DNA from: Acidimicrobiaceae bacterium | GTDB lineage: Bacteria > Actinomycetota > Acidimicrobiia > Acidimicrobiales > Bog-793 | DNA: 19,457 nt | Direction: 5' to 3' | NCBI GenBank assembly: GCA_027306715.1 | Contig: DAHUZG010000448.1 | Span: forward strand, 1 to 19,457 | Part shown: one piece after another, positions 1 through 7,642 of the stretch | Layout: the number at the start of each line of letters is the position of its first letter | Numbering within the stretch: position 1 is the first letter of the stretch | Translations under genes and position numbers: made by a program | Notes under the pieces: model-generated | What the model saw: only the letters and a program-made list of their open reading frames with translations | Databases searched by the model: none | What the model was told of the DNA's origin: nothing

Positions 1-1
1 C

Positions 2-358
2 GCCGCCCTCGCCGGCGAGGCGGCGATGACCGATCGGGTGGCCCGCATCTGCGCAGAGCGCGAGCGGGTGAGCGAGGCCCTCCTTCGGCTCGGTGCCCAG
101 GTCGTGCCCTCGGAGGCCAATTTCGTCCTCTTCACCCCGCCGGGCATCGACGGCGCCGAGGCCTGGCGCCGGCTCGTCGAGCGCTCGGTGCTCGTGCGCG
201 ACGTCTCGAGCTGGCGCGGGACCGAGGGGCGGTTGCGGGTGACGATCGGGACCCCCGCCGAGAACGACGCCTTCCTCGCCGCGCTCGGCGAGATCCTTCG
301 AGCGCCGGCAGCGCCGGGGGGGCAGCCAGCGGGGGAGCCGGCGGGGGCGCGGCGATGA
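2..358 (+). CDS. hisC: Histidinol-phosphate aminotransferase, C-terminal part (5' end outside window)
   Basis: The open frame runs from the window edge (first full codon at 2) to TGA at 356-358 and gives the last 118 residues of a protein that is normally about 350-370 aa. It contains the class I/II PLP-aminotransferase small-domain signature: a NFVLF strand, then VLVRDVS, then G-RLRVTIGTPAEN, whose Arg normally binds the substrate phosphate in HisC. HisC converts imidazole-acetol phosphate and glutamate into histidinol phosphate in the cytoplasm. The stop overlaps the next start (ATGA at 355-358), so it is translationally coupled to hisB, which supports the HisC call over other aminotransferases. 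The ATG at 26 is internal and is not the true start. Confidence 0.9.
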   Translation, partial: AALAGEAAMTDRVARICAERERVSEALLRLGAQVVPSEANFVLFTPPGIDGAEAWRRLVERSVLVRDVSSWRGTEGRLRVTIGTPAENDAFLAALGEILRAPAAPGGQPAGEPAGARR

Positions 359-981
359 CGGCGCCCCGACGCTGCGAGCGGCGACGCGTCACCAAGGAGA
401 CCGAGGTCGTCGTCCGCCTCGACCTCGACGGCACGGGCAGCACGTCGGTCTCGACCGGCCTGCCCTTCCTCGACCACATGCTCCACCAGCTCGGGCGCCA
501 CGGCGGGCTCGACCTCGAGGTGACGGTCAGCGGCGACCTCGAGGTGGACGCCCACCACAGCGTCGAGGACACCGGGATCGTCCTCGGTGAGGCCCTCGGC
601 GAGGCGCTCGGCGACAAGGCCGGCGTGCGCCGTTTCGCCTCGATCGCCCTGCCGCTCGACGAGGCGCTCGTAGAGGTCGCCCTCGACCTCTCGGGCCGCC
701 CGTACCTGCACTACGGGATCGAGCTCCCGTCCGGCCCGGCGCCGCTCGGCACGCCCGGCTTCGACCCGCAGCTGGCCGAGGAGTTCTGGCGCGCCCTCGT
801 CACCGCGGCGGGGATCACGCTGCACCTCGACCAGCGCCGCGGGCGCAACGTCCACCATGTCCTCGAAGCCTCGTTCAAGGCCGTGGCGCGGGCGCTTCGC
901 GAGGCGGTGCGGGTCGAGGGCTCCACCGTCCCCTCGACCAAGGGCATCCTCGCCGCGCCGGGCGACGGCGCCGGGGCCTGA
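355..981 (+). CDS. hisB: Imidazoleglycerol-phosphate dehydratase
   Basis: This 208-aa monofunctional HisB dehydrates imidazole glycerol phosphate to imidazole acetol phosphate. The diagnostic metal-binding motifs are all present: FLDHMLHQLGRHG (residues 38-50), DAHHSVEDTG (65-74), and GRNVHHVLEASFKA (163-176), which supply the paired His and Glu ligands of the di-manganese site. SGRPYL (113-118), EEFWRAL (142-148) and the C-terminal PSTKG (193-197) are also conserved. There is no fused histidinol-phosphatase domain, so that step must be encoded elsewhere. The ATG start overlaps the hisC stop by 4 bases. The first dozen residues before TKETEV are Arg-rich and slightly longer than usual. Confidence 0.97.
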   Translation: MTAPRRCERRRVTKETEVVVRLDLDGTGSTSVSTGLPFLDHMLHQLGRHGGLDLEVTVSGDLEVDAHHSVEDTGIVLGEALGEALGDKAGVRRFASIALPLDEALVEVALDLSGRPYLHYGIELPSGPAPLGTPGFDPQLAEEFWRALVTAAGITLHLDQRRGRNVHHVLEASFKAVARALREAVRVEGSTVPSTKGILAAPGDGAGA

Positions 982-998
982 GCGCCGGCGGCGGGCCG

Positions 999-1625
999 GT
1001 GATCGCCGTCCTCGACTACGGGATCGGCAACCTCGCCTCGGCGCAGAAGGCCTTCCGCCGCCTCGGCGCCGATGCCCGGCTCGTCACCGATCCGGAGGGC
1101 GCGGCCGGTGCCGAGGGGGTGGTGCTGCCGGGGGTGGGTGCCTTCGGAGCCTGCGCCGCGGCCCTCGCCGGCAGCGGCCTCGACGCCGTCGTGCGCAGCG
1201 CCGTTGCCGGCGGCCTGCCGCTGCTCGGGCTCTGCGTCGGGTTCCAGCTGCTCTTCGAGGGATCCGAGGAGAGCCCCGGGGTGCCCGGGCTCGGGCTCGT
1301 CAACGGCACGTTGCGGCGCCTCGCCGCCGGCGTCAAGCGCCCGCAGATGCAGTGGAACGAGACGCGCCGGGTGCCCGGCCGCAGCTCGCTGCTGCTGGAG
1401 CCGTTCGGCGCCGTGGCGCCGTGGTTCTATTACGTGCACTCCTTTGCCGCCCCCTTCGAGGGCGAGGCGGCGGAGGTGGCCGTCGCCAGCTGCGACTACG
1501 GCGGCGAGCTCGTTGCCGCCCTCGAGCGCGGCAGCCTCTACGGCACCCAGTTCCACCCCGAGAAGTCCGGTGCCGACGGGCTCGCTCTGCTCGGCGCCTT
1601 CGTCACCGCCTGCTCGACCAACTGA
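999..1625 (+). CDS. hisH: Imidazole glycerol phosphate synthase, glutamine amidotransferase subunit
   Basis: This 208-aa class I glutamine amidotransferase hydrolyses glutamine and passes ammonia to HisF. The protein opens with IAVLDYGIGNL, typical of HisH. The catalytic triad is visible as Cys79 in GLCVGFQLLF and His186/Glu188 in GTQFHPEKS. YYVHSFAAPF (144-153) is also family-typical. The usual GxCLGMQ nucleophile loop reads CVGFQ here, a mild variation. The start is taken as GTG 999 because the family motif begins at the second residue. It lies 17 bases after the hisB stop. The enzyme works as a heterodimer with HisF, encoded two genes downstream. Confidence 0.96.
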   Translation: MIAVLDYGIGNLASAQKAFRRLGADARLVTDPEGAAGAEGVVLPGVGAFGACAAALAGSGLDAVVRSAVAGGLPLLGLCVGFQLLFEGSEESPGVPGLGLVNGTLRRLAAGVKRPQMQWNETRRVPGRSSLLLEPFGAVAPWFYYVHSFAAPFEGEAAEVAVASCDYGGELVAALERGSLYGTQFHPEKSGADGLALLGAFVTACSTN

Positions 1626-1641
1626 GGGAGAGATCGTCACG

Positions 1642-2421
1642 ATGGAGCTGCTGGCGGCGATCGACCTCCTCGACGGGCGGGCGGTGCGGCTGCGCCAGGG
1701 GGACTATGCCGAGCGCACCTCCTACGGCGACCCGGCCGAGCTGGCGGCCGGCTACGCCGAGCGCGGCTGTCGCTGGCTGCACGTCGTCGACCTCGAGGCG
1801 GCCCGTGGCGGCAGCGGTGCTCGCGAGGTGCTCGACGAGGTGCTCGCCGCCGTGGCGCCGCACGGGACCTCGGTTCAGTTCGGCGGAGGGGTGCGCGACG
1901 CCGGGCGGGCCGAGGAGCTGCTCGCCGGCGGCGTCGAGCGGGTGGTCCTCGGCACCGCTGCGATCGAGGAGGACGGGCTTGTGGCCCGCCTCGCCGCCGC
2001 CCACCCGGGTCGGATCGCGGTCGGCCTCGACCACCGCCGGCTGCACGCCGGGCCCAAAGGCCCGGCTCGGCGCGAGGTGGCGGTGGGCGGGTGGCTGCGC
2101 ACCGCCGGGCTCGAGCTCGGCGAGGCCCTCGCCCGTTTCGAGGGGCTGGCGCTCGGGGCGGTCGTCGTCACCGACATCACCCGTGACGGGATGCTCGCCG
2201 GGCCGGACCTCGAGGGCTACGGCGAGCTGCTCGAGCGGAGCGAGCTGCCGATCGTGGCCTCGGGCGGGATCGCCACCGCCGAGGACCTCGCCGAGCTCGC
2301 CGCGCTCGGGCGCGACGGCCGGCGGCTCGCCGGGGCGATCGTCGGACGGGCACTGCTCGACGGGCGCATCGAGCTCGTCGACGCCCTCGCCGCCGCCGCC
2401 GGGCTGACGGCGGCGGGCTGA
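1642..2421 (+). CDS. hisA: Phosphoribosyl-formimino-AICAR ribotide isomerase
   Basis: This 259-aa (beta/alpha)8-barrel protein catalyses the Amadori rearrangement of ProFAR to PRFAR. Asp8 in AIDLLDG and Asp178 in VTDITRDGML match the general base and acid of HisA. The phosphate-binding glycines are in QFGGGVR (79-85) and VASGGIA (205-211). Many actinobacteria use the dual HisA/TrpF enzyme PriA. PriA has an RGW motif at the position that reads GGW here (149-151), so a single-function HisA is more likely, although this is an inference. The ATG at 1642 follows GGGAGAGA (1625-1632) and gives an N-terminus of normal length. The last codons and the stop lie inside a 14-bp tandem repeat. Confidence 0.95.
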   Translation: MELLAAIDLLDGRAVRLRQGDYAERTSYGDPAELAAGYAERGCRWLHVVDLEAARGGSGAREVLDEVLAAVAPHGTSVQFGGGVRDAGRAEELLAGGVERVVLGTAAIEEDGLVARLAAAHPGRIAVGLDHRRLHAGPKGPARREVAVGGWLRTAGLELGEALARFEGLALGAVVVTDITRDGMLAGPDLEGYGELLERSELPIVASGGIATAEDLAELAALGRDGRRLAGAIVGRALLDGRIELVDALAAAAGLTAAG

Positions 2422-2470
2422 CGGCGGCGGGCTGGCGGCGGCGGGCTGACGGCGGCGGGCTGGCGGCGGC
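2401..2470 (+). repeat. 14-bp tandem repeat, five copies, across the hisA stop and the hisA-hisF gap
   Basis: The unit GGGCTGACGGCGGC is present five times in a row. Copies 3 and 5 carry a single A-to-G change (GGGCTGGCGGCGGC). The hisA stop codon lies in copy 2. Because 14 is not a multiple of three, a change in copy number would not extend the reading frame simply. The hisF start follows 3 bases after the array. Confidence 0.95.
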
Positions 2471-2473
2471 GCA

Positions 2474-3235
2474 GTGCGGGTGGTGCGGGTGGTGCCCTGC
2501 CTCGACGTCGACGCCGGCCGGGTGGTGAAGGGAGTCAACTTCGTCGGCCTGCGCGACGCCGGCGATCCCGTCGAGCTCGCCGCGCGCTACGACGCGGAGG
2601 GCGCCGACGAGCTCGTCTTCCTCGACATCACGGCGTCGAGCGACGGCCGCGAGACGATGGTCGGCGTCGTCGCCCGCACCGCCGAGGAGGTGTTCATCCC
2701 CCTCACCGTCGGCGGGGGGGTGCGCAAGGAATCCGACGCCCGGGCGCTGCTACGTGCCGGCGCCGACAAGGTCGCCGTCAACTCGGCGGCGATCGGCCGG
2801 CCGGCCCTCGTCGGCGAGATCGCCGCCACCTTCGGTGCCCAGTGCGTCGTCGTCGCCATCGACGCCCGGCGGCGTGCGGGCGCGGCGGGCTGGGAGGTCT
2901 ACAGCCACGGTGGCCGGACACCGACCGGCCTCGACGTTGTCGCCTGGGCCGCCGAGGCGGCCCGCCTCGGCGCCGGCGAGCTGCTCGTGACCTCGATGGA
3001 CCGCGACGGGACGGAGGCGGGCTACGACCTCGAGCTGCTGCGGGCGGTCTCGGGCGAGGTGGAGGTGCCGCTCGTCGCCTCGGGCGGGGTCGGCACGCTG
3101 GAGCACCTCGTCGAGGGGGCGGCCGCTGGCGCCGACGCCGTGCTGGCGGCCTCGATCTTCCATTTCGGCCGCTTCAGCGTGGGGCAGGCGAAGGCGCGCC
3201 TGGCGACGGCCGGGGTGACGGTGCGCCCTGCCTGA
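2474..3235 (+). CDS. hisF: Imidazole glycerol phosphate synthase, cyclase subunit
   Basis: This 253-aa barrel protein converts PRFAR and HisH-derived ammonia to imidazole glycerol phosphate and AICAR. Catalytic Asp11 (PCLDVD) and Asp130 (VVAIDAR) sit at the classical HisF positions. Other conserved motifs are GRVVKGVNF (15-23), PLTVGGGVR (76-84), TSMDRDGT (173-180) and LVASGGVG. GTG 2474 is chosen because it gives the normal spacing to PCLDV. The first codons are themselves a duplicated 9-mer (GTGCGGGTG twice), so in-frame GTGs at 2480, 2483, 2489 and 2492 are alternative starts. No clear Shine-Dalgarno is seen, because the 14-bp repeat array occupies that place. Confidence 0.96.
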   Translation: MRVVRVVPCLDVDAGRVVKGVNFVGLRDAGDPVELAARYDAEGADELVFLDITASSDGRETMVGVVARTAEEVFIPLTVGGGVRKESDARALLRAGADKVAVNSAAIGRPALVGEIAATFGAQCVVVAIDARRRAGAAGWEVYSHGGRTPTGLDVVAWAAEAARLGAGELLVTSMDRDGTEAGYDLELLRAVSGEVEVPLVASGGVGTLEHLVEGAAAGADAVLAASIFHFGRFSVGQAKARLATAGVTVRPA

Positions 3236-3240
3236 GGTCT

Positions 3241-3288
3241 GGGCCGGCGCCTGAGCCGGCGCCCGGGCCGGCGCCCGGGCCGGCGTCG
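3241..3288 (+). repeat. 12-bp GC-rich tandem repeat after hisF
   Basis: Four units of a G-rich 12-mer close to GGGCCGGCGCCC follow the hisF stop. The units are nearly self-complementary, so the transcript could fold into alternative GC hairpins. There is no T-tract. It may act as a weak terminator before the groES-like promoter, or be simple slippage sequence. Confidence 0.7.
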
Positions 3289-3324
3289 GTCGGCGCCGGC
3301 GACACGGCGCGAGCAGCCAGGCAG

Positions 3325-3330
3325 TACGGT
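3325..3330 (+). promoter_or_regulatory. Probable -10 element of a leaderless promoter for the GroES-like gene
   Basis: TACGGT fits the TANNNT -10 pattern and ends 6 bases before the ATG at 3337. Transcription would therefore begin at or next to the start codon. No Shine-Dalgarno and no convincing -35 are seen. This gives the GroES-like gene its own transcription start inside the his operon. Confidence 0.5.
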
Positions 3331-3336
3331 TCTGCG

Positions 3337-3693
3337 ATGGCACGCGACGCGGCCCCCTCGATGATCTCGGTGCTCACGGGCGCCAAGCAGCCGATCACGA
3401 TGATGAACGACCGGGTGCTCGCGCAGGTGCCGCCTTCGGAAGGCGAGCGGCGGTCGCGCTCGGGCATCCTCATCCCGGCGACGGCGCAGTTCTCCAAGCG
3501 CCTGCTGTGGGCACAGGTGGCGGCTGTCGGCCCGCACGTGCGCTCGGTGAAGACGGGCGACAAGGTGCTGTTCAACCCCGAGGAGACCTTCGAGGTCGAG
3601 GTCCAGAGCGAGCAGTACCTGATCATCCGCGAGCGCGACATCCACGCCGTCGCCTCCGAGCGCAACGACGGCGGCACGGGGCTCTACCTGTGA
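3337..3693 (+). CDS. GroES-like (Cpn10 family) co-chaperonin paralogue
   Basis: This 118-aa protein is related to chaperonin-10. After a short N-terminal extension it has TMMNDRVLAQVP, corresponding to the first Cpn10 strand, then RRSRSGILIPATA (about 43-55), corresponding to the GroEL-contacting mobile loop. WAQVAAVGPHVRSVKTGDKVLFNP matches the Cpn10 core, and a tail ending RERDIHAVASERNDGGTGLYL follows. It is longer than classical GroES (about 97 aa), and the conserved GTGLYL end is unlike E. coli GroES. Such extra GroES-like genes are known in actinobacteria. It probably caps a chaperonin ring, but it may have a specialised role. It sits between hisF and hisI and appears to have its own promoter. 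Confidence 0.85.
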   Translation: MARDAAPSMISVLTGAKQPITMMNDRVLAQVPPSEGERRSRSGILIPATAQFSKRLLWAQVAAVGPHVRSVKTGDKVLFNPEETFEVEVQSEQYLIIRERDIHAVASERNDGGTGLYL

Positions 3694-3703
3694 CCCGGGC
3701 GCT

Positions 3704-4132
3704 GTGACCCGGGCGACGCCGATCGCCGCCGATCCCGGCCTGCTCGCCGGGGTCCACTACAACAGCGACGGCCTCGTCCCGGCGGTCGTGCAGGAGGTCT
3801 CCACCCGGGAGGTGCTGATGCTCGCCTGGATGGACGCCGAGGCGCTGCGCCGCACGCTCGGCTCGGGGCGGACGTGGTTCTACTCCCGCAGCCGGAGGGA
3901 GTACTGGCAGAAGGGCGAGACCTCGGGCGACCGCCAGTGGGTGCGCGCGGTGCACCTCGACTGCGACGGCGACACGCTGCTCGTCGAGGTCGAGCAGGAA
4001 GGCCGCGGCGCCTGCCACACCGGTGAGCGCACCTGCTTCTTCCGCTCCCTCGGCGCGCCGGCCGGCGAGGGGGAGGGGGAGGGGGAGGGGCCCGGCCGGG
4101 CGGGCCCGGCGGGGCCGGGGGGCGCCCGCTGA
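3704..4132 (+). CDS. hisI: Phosphoribosyl-AMP cyclohydrolase
   Basis: This 142-aa enzyme opens the adenine ring of phosphoribosyl-AMP. Conserved motifs are MLAWMDAEAL (39-48), WFYSRSRREYWQKGETSG (58-75), the Mg-binding DCDGD (86-90), and the zinc cysteines in GACHTGERTC (Cys104, Cys111). The GTG at 3704 lies 10 bases after the preceding stop. The catalytic domain ends near residue 117. It is followed by a low-complexity Gly-Glu-Pro tail encoded by a purine-rich GGGGGA repeat (about 4068-4090). There is no fused HisE domain, so phosphoribosyl-ATP pyrophosphatase must be encoded elsewhere. Confidence 0.95.
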   Translation: MTRATPIAADPGLLAGVHYNSDGLVPAVVQEVSTREVLMLAWMDAEALRRTLGSGRTWFYSRSRREYWQKGETSGDRQWVRAVHLDCDGDTLLVEVEQEGRGACHTGERTCFFRSLGAPAGEGEGEGEGPGRAGPAGPGGAR

Positions 4133-4134
4133 GC

Positions 4135-5688
4135 GTGGCCGACCACAGCGCCGCCGGCCCCGGCCCCGACCGGTTCCGCCGGCTCGCCGGCGACTACAGC
4201 GTCCTTCCTGTGTGGCAGGAGCTTTTGGCCGACGGGCTGACCCCGGTGGCGGCGTTCCGGGCCGTCGCCGGCGACGGCGACGGGTTCTTGCTCGAGTCGG
4301 TCGAGCACGGGGAGCGGTTCAGCCGCTGGTCGTTCATCGGCCGCTCGCCCGCCGCCTGCGCCGTGCTGCGCCAGGGGAGCATGGAGCTGCTGAGTGGCGA
4401 GGTGCCCGCCTCAGTCCCGCTCCACGACGGCGTCCTCGCCTTCCTCTCGGCGATGCTCGAGCACCACCGCTCCCCTGAGCTCGACGAGCTCCCGCCGATG
4501 CACGGCGGGATCGTCGGCTACCTCGGCTACGACGTCGTCCGCGAGATCGAGCATCTCGGTCCGCCACCGCCCGACGACCTCGGGCTCCCCGACGCCGTCG
4601 TCTCGGTGATCGGCTCCCTCGTCGCCTTCGACCACTTCCAGAGCCGAGCGGTGCTCGTCGAGAGCGTCGTCCGCCCCGAGGGGGACCTCGGCAAGGCCTA
4701 CGAGCGCGCTCTCGGACGCCTCGCCGGGCTTCGTGCCGACCTCGACAGGTGCCGCCCGGAGCCGCTCGTCGAGCCGCCGCTGGCCTCGGACCGGCTGCCG
4801 CCCGAGGCGGTGCGACGCGTCGTCAGCTCGTCGTCCTACCAGGCCGCCGTCGAGATCGCCAAGGAGCACATCCGCGCCGGGGACGCCTTCCAGATCGTGC
4901 TCTCGCAGCGCTTCGACCTCGAGCTCGGGGCCGACCCGTTCGACGTCTACCGGGTGCTGCGCCAGGTCAACCCGAGCCCGTACATGTTCTTCCTCCGCCA
5001 GGGCGGGGTGAGCGTCGTCGGCGCCTCGCCCGAGCCGCTCGTGCGGCTGAGCGACGGCCGGGTCGTCTCCCGCCCGATCGCCGGGACTCGGCGGCGGGGA
5101 GCGACCGACGAGGAGGACCGCCGGCTTGCCGCCGAGCTCGTCGAGCACCCGAAGGAAGTCGCCGAGCACGTCATGCTCGTCGACCTGGCGCGAAACGACG
5201 TGGGGCGCCTCGTCCGCTTCGGCACCGAGACCGTCGACGAGCTGATGTCGCTCGAGCGCTACAGCCACGTCATGCACCTCACCTCGCAGGTGTCGGGCGA
5301 GCTGGCCCCGGGGAAGGGCCCGATCGACGTCCTGCGGGCGACGCTCCCGGCGGGGACGGTCTCGGGAGCGCCGAAGGTGCGGGCGATGCAGATCATCGAC
5401 GAGCTCGAGCCGACCAAGCGCGGGCCGTATGCCGGGGTCGTCGGCTATCTCGACTTCTCGGGGAACCTCGACACCGCGATCGCCATCCGCACCCTCGTCG
5501 TCGGGCCGGACGGCCGCGCCTCGGTGCAGGCAGGCGCCGGCATCGTCGCCGACAGCGACCCCGCCGCCGAGGACGCCGAGTGTCGTGCCAAGGCCGACGC
5601 CATCCTCGCTGCCGTGGCCGGGGCGCGGCGCCTCGCCGCGGCGCGAGCTGTCGCGGCGAGCCCGCCGGGCGCCGAGGCGCTGCCGTGA
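4135..5688 (+). CDS. trpE: Anthranilate synthase component I
   Basis: This 517-aa TrpE uses chorismate and ammonia (from the TrpG subunit, not in this window) to make anthranilate, the first step of tryptophan synthesis. The N-terminal domain carries the LLES motif (52-55) that forms part of the tryptophan feedback site. The C-terminal chorismate-binding domain shows VGASPEPLVRL, RPIAGTRRRG (about 313-322), HVMLVDLARNDVGR, LPAGTVSGAPKVRAMQ (about 404-419), RGPYAGVVGYLDFSGN and QAGAGIVADSDP. These motifs favour TrpE over PabB. The start is GTG 4135, two bases after the hisI stop. Its 3' end overlaps the ygfZ-type gene by 4 bases, so the gene belongs to a his-trp supraoperon. Confidence 0.95.
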   Translation: MADHSAAGPGPDRFRRLAGDYSVLPVWQELLADGLTPVAAFRAVAGDGDGFLLESVEHGERFSRWSFIGRSPAACAVLRQGSMELLSGEVPASVPLHDGVLAFLSAMLEHHRSPELDELPPMHGGIVGYLGYDVVREIEHLGPPPPDDLGLPDAVVSVIGSLVAFDHFQSRAVLVESVVRPEGDLGKAYERALGRLAGLRADLDRCRPEPLVEPPLASDRLPPEAVRRVVSSSSYQAAVEIAKEHIRAGDAFQIVLSQRFDLELGADPFDVYRVLRQVNPSPYMFFLRQGGVSVVGASPEPLVRLSDGRVVSRPIAGTRRRGATDEEDRRLAAELVEHPKEVAEHVMLVDLARNDVGRLVRFGTETVDELMSLERYSHVMHLTSQVSGELAPGKGPIDVLRATLPAGTVSGAPKVRAMQIIDELEPTKRGPYAGVVGYLDFSGNLDTAIAIRTLVVGPDGRASVQAGAGIVADSDPAAEDAECRAKADAILAAVAGARRLAAARAVAASPPGAEALP

Positions 5689-6638
5689 CCGGCGCCGGCG
5701 CCGCGCCCGGTGTCGAGCCCCTCGACGCCGAGGCGACGGCCGGCGCCCTCTCCGAGGCGGTGGTCGGGCGGCTCGTGAGCCGCCAGATCGTGCGCGTCTC
5801 GGGCCCCGACGCCGAGTCCTACCTGCAAGGCCAGTGCAGCCAGGATCTCGCCGCGATGGCGGCTGGCGACAGTCGCCTCTCGCTCCTCTTGAGCCCGCAG
5901 GGCAAGCTGGTGGCGCTGGTCCGTGTCGTGGCGCTCGCGCCGGGAGAGCTCGTCGTCGAGGTCGAGGACGGCTACGGCGAGGTCGTGCGCGAGCGGCTCG
6001 CCCGGTTCAAGCTGCGTGTCAAGGCGACGCTCGAGCTCGACGGCTGGACAGTCGCCGAGGTGCGCGGGCCGGAGGCGGACCGCCACCGGCCGGTGACGAG
6101 AGAGGGCGGTCTCGTCGTCACCGTGGACGGGCGCACCGGGCACGGCTTCGACGTCGTCGGCCCCGGCGCCGGCTTGCCCGCCGGGATCCCGGCAGGAGAC
6201 CCCGCGGCCTTCACGGCGGCGCGCATCGAGGCCGGCGTGCCGGCGATGGGAGCCGAGATCGACGAAGGGGTGATCCCCCAGGAGACCGGCTTCCTCGACG
6301 AGACGGTGAGCTTCGCCAAGGGCTGCTACACCGGTCAGGAGCTCGTCGCCCGCCTCGACGCCCGTGGCGGCCATGTGCCGAGGCCGTTGCGCGGGGTCGT
6401 CGTCGGTGCCGCCGGCCCGGGCGGGCTGCCGGCCCCCGGCGGCGAGCTCTACCGCGGCGAGCGCGCCGTCGGGACGCTGACGAGCGTCGCCTGGTCCTAC
6501 CGCCTCGACGCCGGAGTGGCCCTCGCCTATGTCCGGCGCGAGGTGGAGCCGCCGGCGACCGTCGAGCTGCGCGGGGCCGACGCCGCCGGCCGGCCACTCG
6601 GGCCGCTGCCGGCGGAGGTCGTGACCCTCCCGCTGTGA
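5685..6638 (+). CDS. ygfZ: YgfZ/GcvT-type folate-binding protein (Fe-S cluster maintenance)
   Basis: This 317-aa protein carries the YgfZ family signature KGCYTGQE (212-219), whose Cys214 is the functional cysteine of the family. The N-terminal region has the GcvT-like folate-binding fold, with YLQGQCSQDL and LLLSPQGKLVALVRV. YgfZ (IbaG/COG0354) proteins support the activity of some iron-sulfur enzymes, including tRNA methylthiotransferase, in a folate-dependent way. They do not act as glycine-cleavage aminomethyltransferases. The GTG start overlaps the trpE stop (GTGA), so translation is probably coupled. The KGCYTGQE motif makes the family call firm. The exact client enzyme in this organism is unknown. 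Confidence 0.9.
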   Translation: MTGAGAAPGVEPLDAEATAGALSEAVVGRLVSRQIVRVSGPDAESYLQGQCSQDLAAMAAGDSRLSLLLSPQGKLVALVRVVALAPGELVVEVEDGYGEVVRERLARFKLRVKATLELDGWTVAEVRGPEADRHRPVTREGGLVVTVDGRTGHGFDVVGPGAGLPAGIPAGDPAAFTAARIEAGVPAMGAEIDEGVIPQETGFLDETVSFAKGCYTGQELVARLDARGGHVPRPLRGVVVGAAGPGGLPAPGGELYRGERAVGTLTSVAWSYRLDAGVALAYVRREVEPPATVELRGADAAGRPLGPLPAEVVTLPL

Positions 6639-6664
6639 GCCGCGGCCGGCGGCGGGAGTAGCCC

Positions 6665-7642
6665 GTGCTCGTCCTTCTCACCCGCCTCTGGCGGACCGAC
6701 CACCGCCGCCACGCCCTCGAGCTGCTCGCCGGCGCCGTCGCCGTCGTCATCGCCGGCGGGGCCGTTTTTGCCGCCACCCAGCACCTGCCGGTGACCACGG
6801 GCTGGTACTGGGCCGTGACGACGGCCACGACGGTCGGTTACGGCGACGTCACACCGCACAACGCCTCGGGCAGGCTGGTGGCGTCGGTCGTGATGCTGAC
6901 CGCGATCCCGATGGTCGCCGCTGCGTTCGCCCTCACCACGGGGTCAGCGGTGGCGTCACGACTGAGGAGGCTGTTGCGAATGGACGTCGAGCTGCCCCGC
7001 AAGCCGTTCCGCCTCGTCCTCGGCGCCGGCGCGGCGATCTCCACCGTCCTTGAGGAGCTGCGCCGAGCGGGGGGGGAGGTGGTGCTCGTCGCCGACACCG
7101 ACGACGAGAGGCTCCCCCCCGGCATCCGCTTGGTGCGCGGCGACCCGACCGACGCGGCGCTGCTCGCCCGCGTCGAGCCGGGACGGGCGACCGACGCCTT
7201 GATCTGGCCCGACAGCGACGGCGACGCCCTCGTCACGGCCGTGCTGCTGCGCGAGGCGGCGCCGCAGCTCCCGATCGTCGCCGTCGTGCACTCGCGCACG
7301 GTCGGCCAGGCGCTGCGCGAGCTCGGCGTGAGCGAGGTCGTGACCGCCGACGAGCTCGTCGCCCACGCGGTCGCCAAGACGCTCGAGGCGCCCCATGCCG
7401 GTGAGCTCGTGATCCGGTTGCTCGCCTCCGACGAGCACCGCCTCGTGGAGGAGCAGGTCGCGCCGGAAAGCCCGGCTCGGCCGCTCAGCGCCGTCCGGGA
7501 CCAGCGCGACGAGCTCGTGCTCGGAGTCGTCAGTGACGGCAGCATGTCGCTCGGGGTGGGCGACGACCCGACGGTGCGTCCCGGGGACACCCTCCTCGTC
7601 GTGGCGCCGCTGGCTCGGGCGAGCGGCCGGCGGCACGTCTGA
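6665..7642 (+). CDS. Two-helix potassium channel with cytosolic RCK (TrkA-N/TrkA-C) domain
   Basis: This 325-aa protein begins at GTG 6665, preceded by GGGAG at 6654-6658. The first hydrophobic helix spans about 17-38. The pore region with the K+ selectivity filter TVGYGD (56-61) is followed by the second helix at about 70-95. From about 115 a Rossmann-like RCK/TrkA-N domain starts. Its nucleotide loop reads LGAGAA, so the last Gly of GxGxxG is missing, and an acidic ADTDDE follows strand 2. A TrkA-C domain (about 235-320) ends with PGDTLLVVAP. It is probably a ligand-gated K+ channel of the MthK/Kch class. It lies 26 bases after the ygfZ-type gene and may be read with it. Confidence 0.88.
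   Translation: MLVLLTRLWRTDHRRHALELLAGAVAVVIAGGAVFAATQHLPVTTGWYWAVTTATTVGYGDVTPHNASGRLVASVVMLTAIPMVAAAFALTTGSAVASRLRRLLRMDVELPRKPFRLVLGAGAAISTVLEELRRAGGEVVLVADTDDERLPPGIRLVRGDPTDAALLARVEPGRATDALIWPDSDGDALVTAVLLREAAPQLPIVAVVHSRTVGQALRELGVSEVVTADELVAHAVAKTLEAPHAGELVIRLLASDEHRLVEEQVAPESPARPLSAVRDQRDELVLGVVSDGSMSLGVGDDPTVRPGDTLLVVAPLARASGRRHV

Noticed and set aside
857..2407. Long Arg-rich + strand frame over hisB-hisH-hisA
   Set aside because: It is a frame shadow of three well-supported his genes with a translation dominated by Arg, Pro and Ala.
1642..2421. PriA-type dual isomerase (HisA plus TrpF)
   Set aside because: The Arg of the PriA RGW motif is replaced by Gly (GGW at residues 149-151), so plain HisA is preferred, although activity could not be tested here.
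3241..3288. CRISPR-like short repeats
   Set aside because: The 12-bp units are directly adjacent, with no spacers. This is simple tandem repetition.
4066..4092. GGGGGA repeats at the hisI 3' end as a regulatory G-quadruplex
   Set aside because: The runs form a plausible low-complexity coding tail (Gly-Glu), and nothing else in the context supports a regulatory role.
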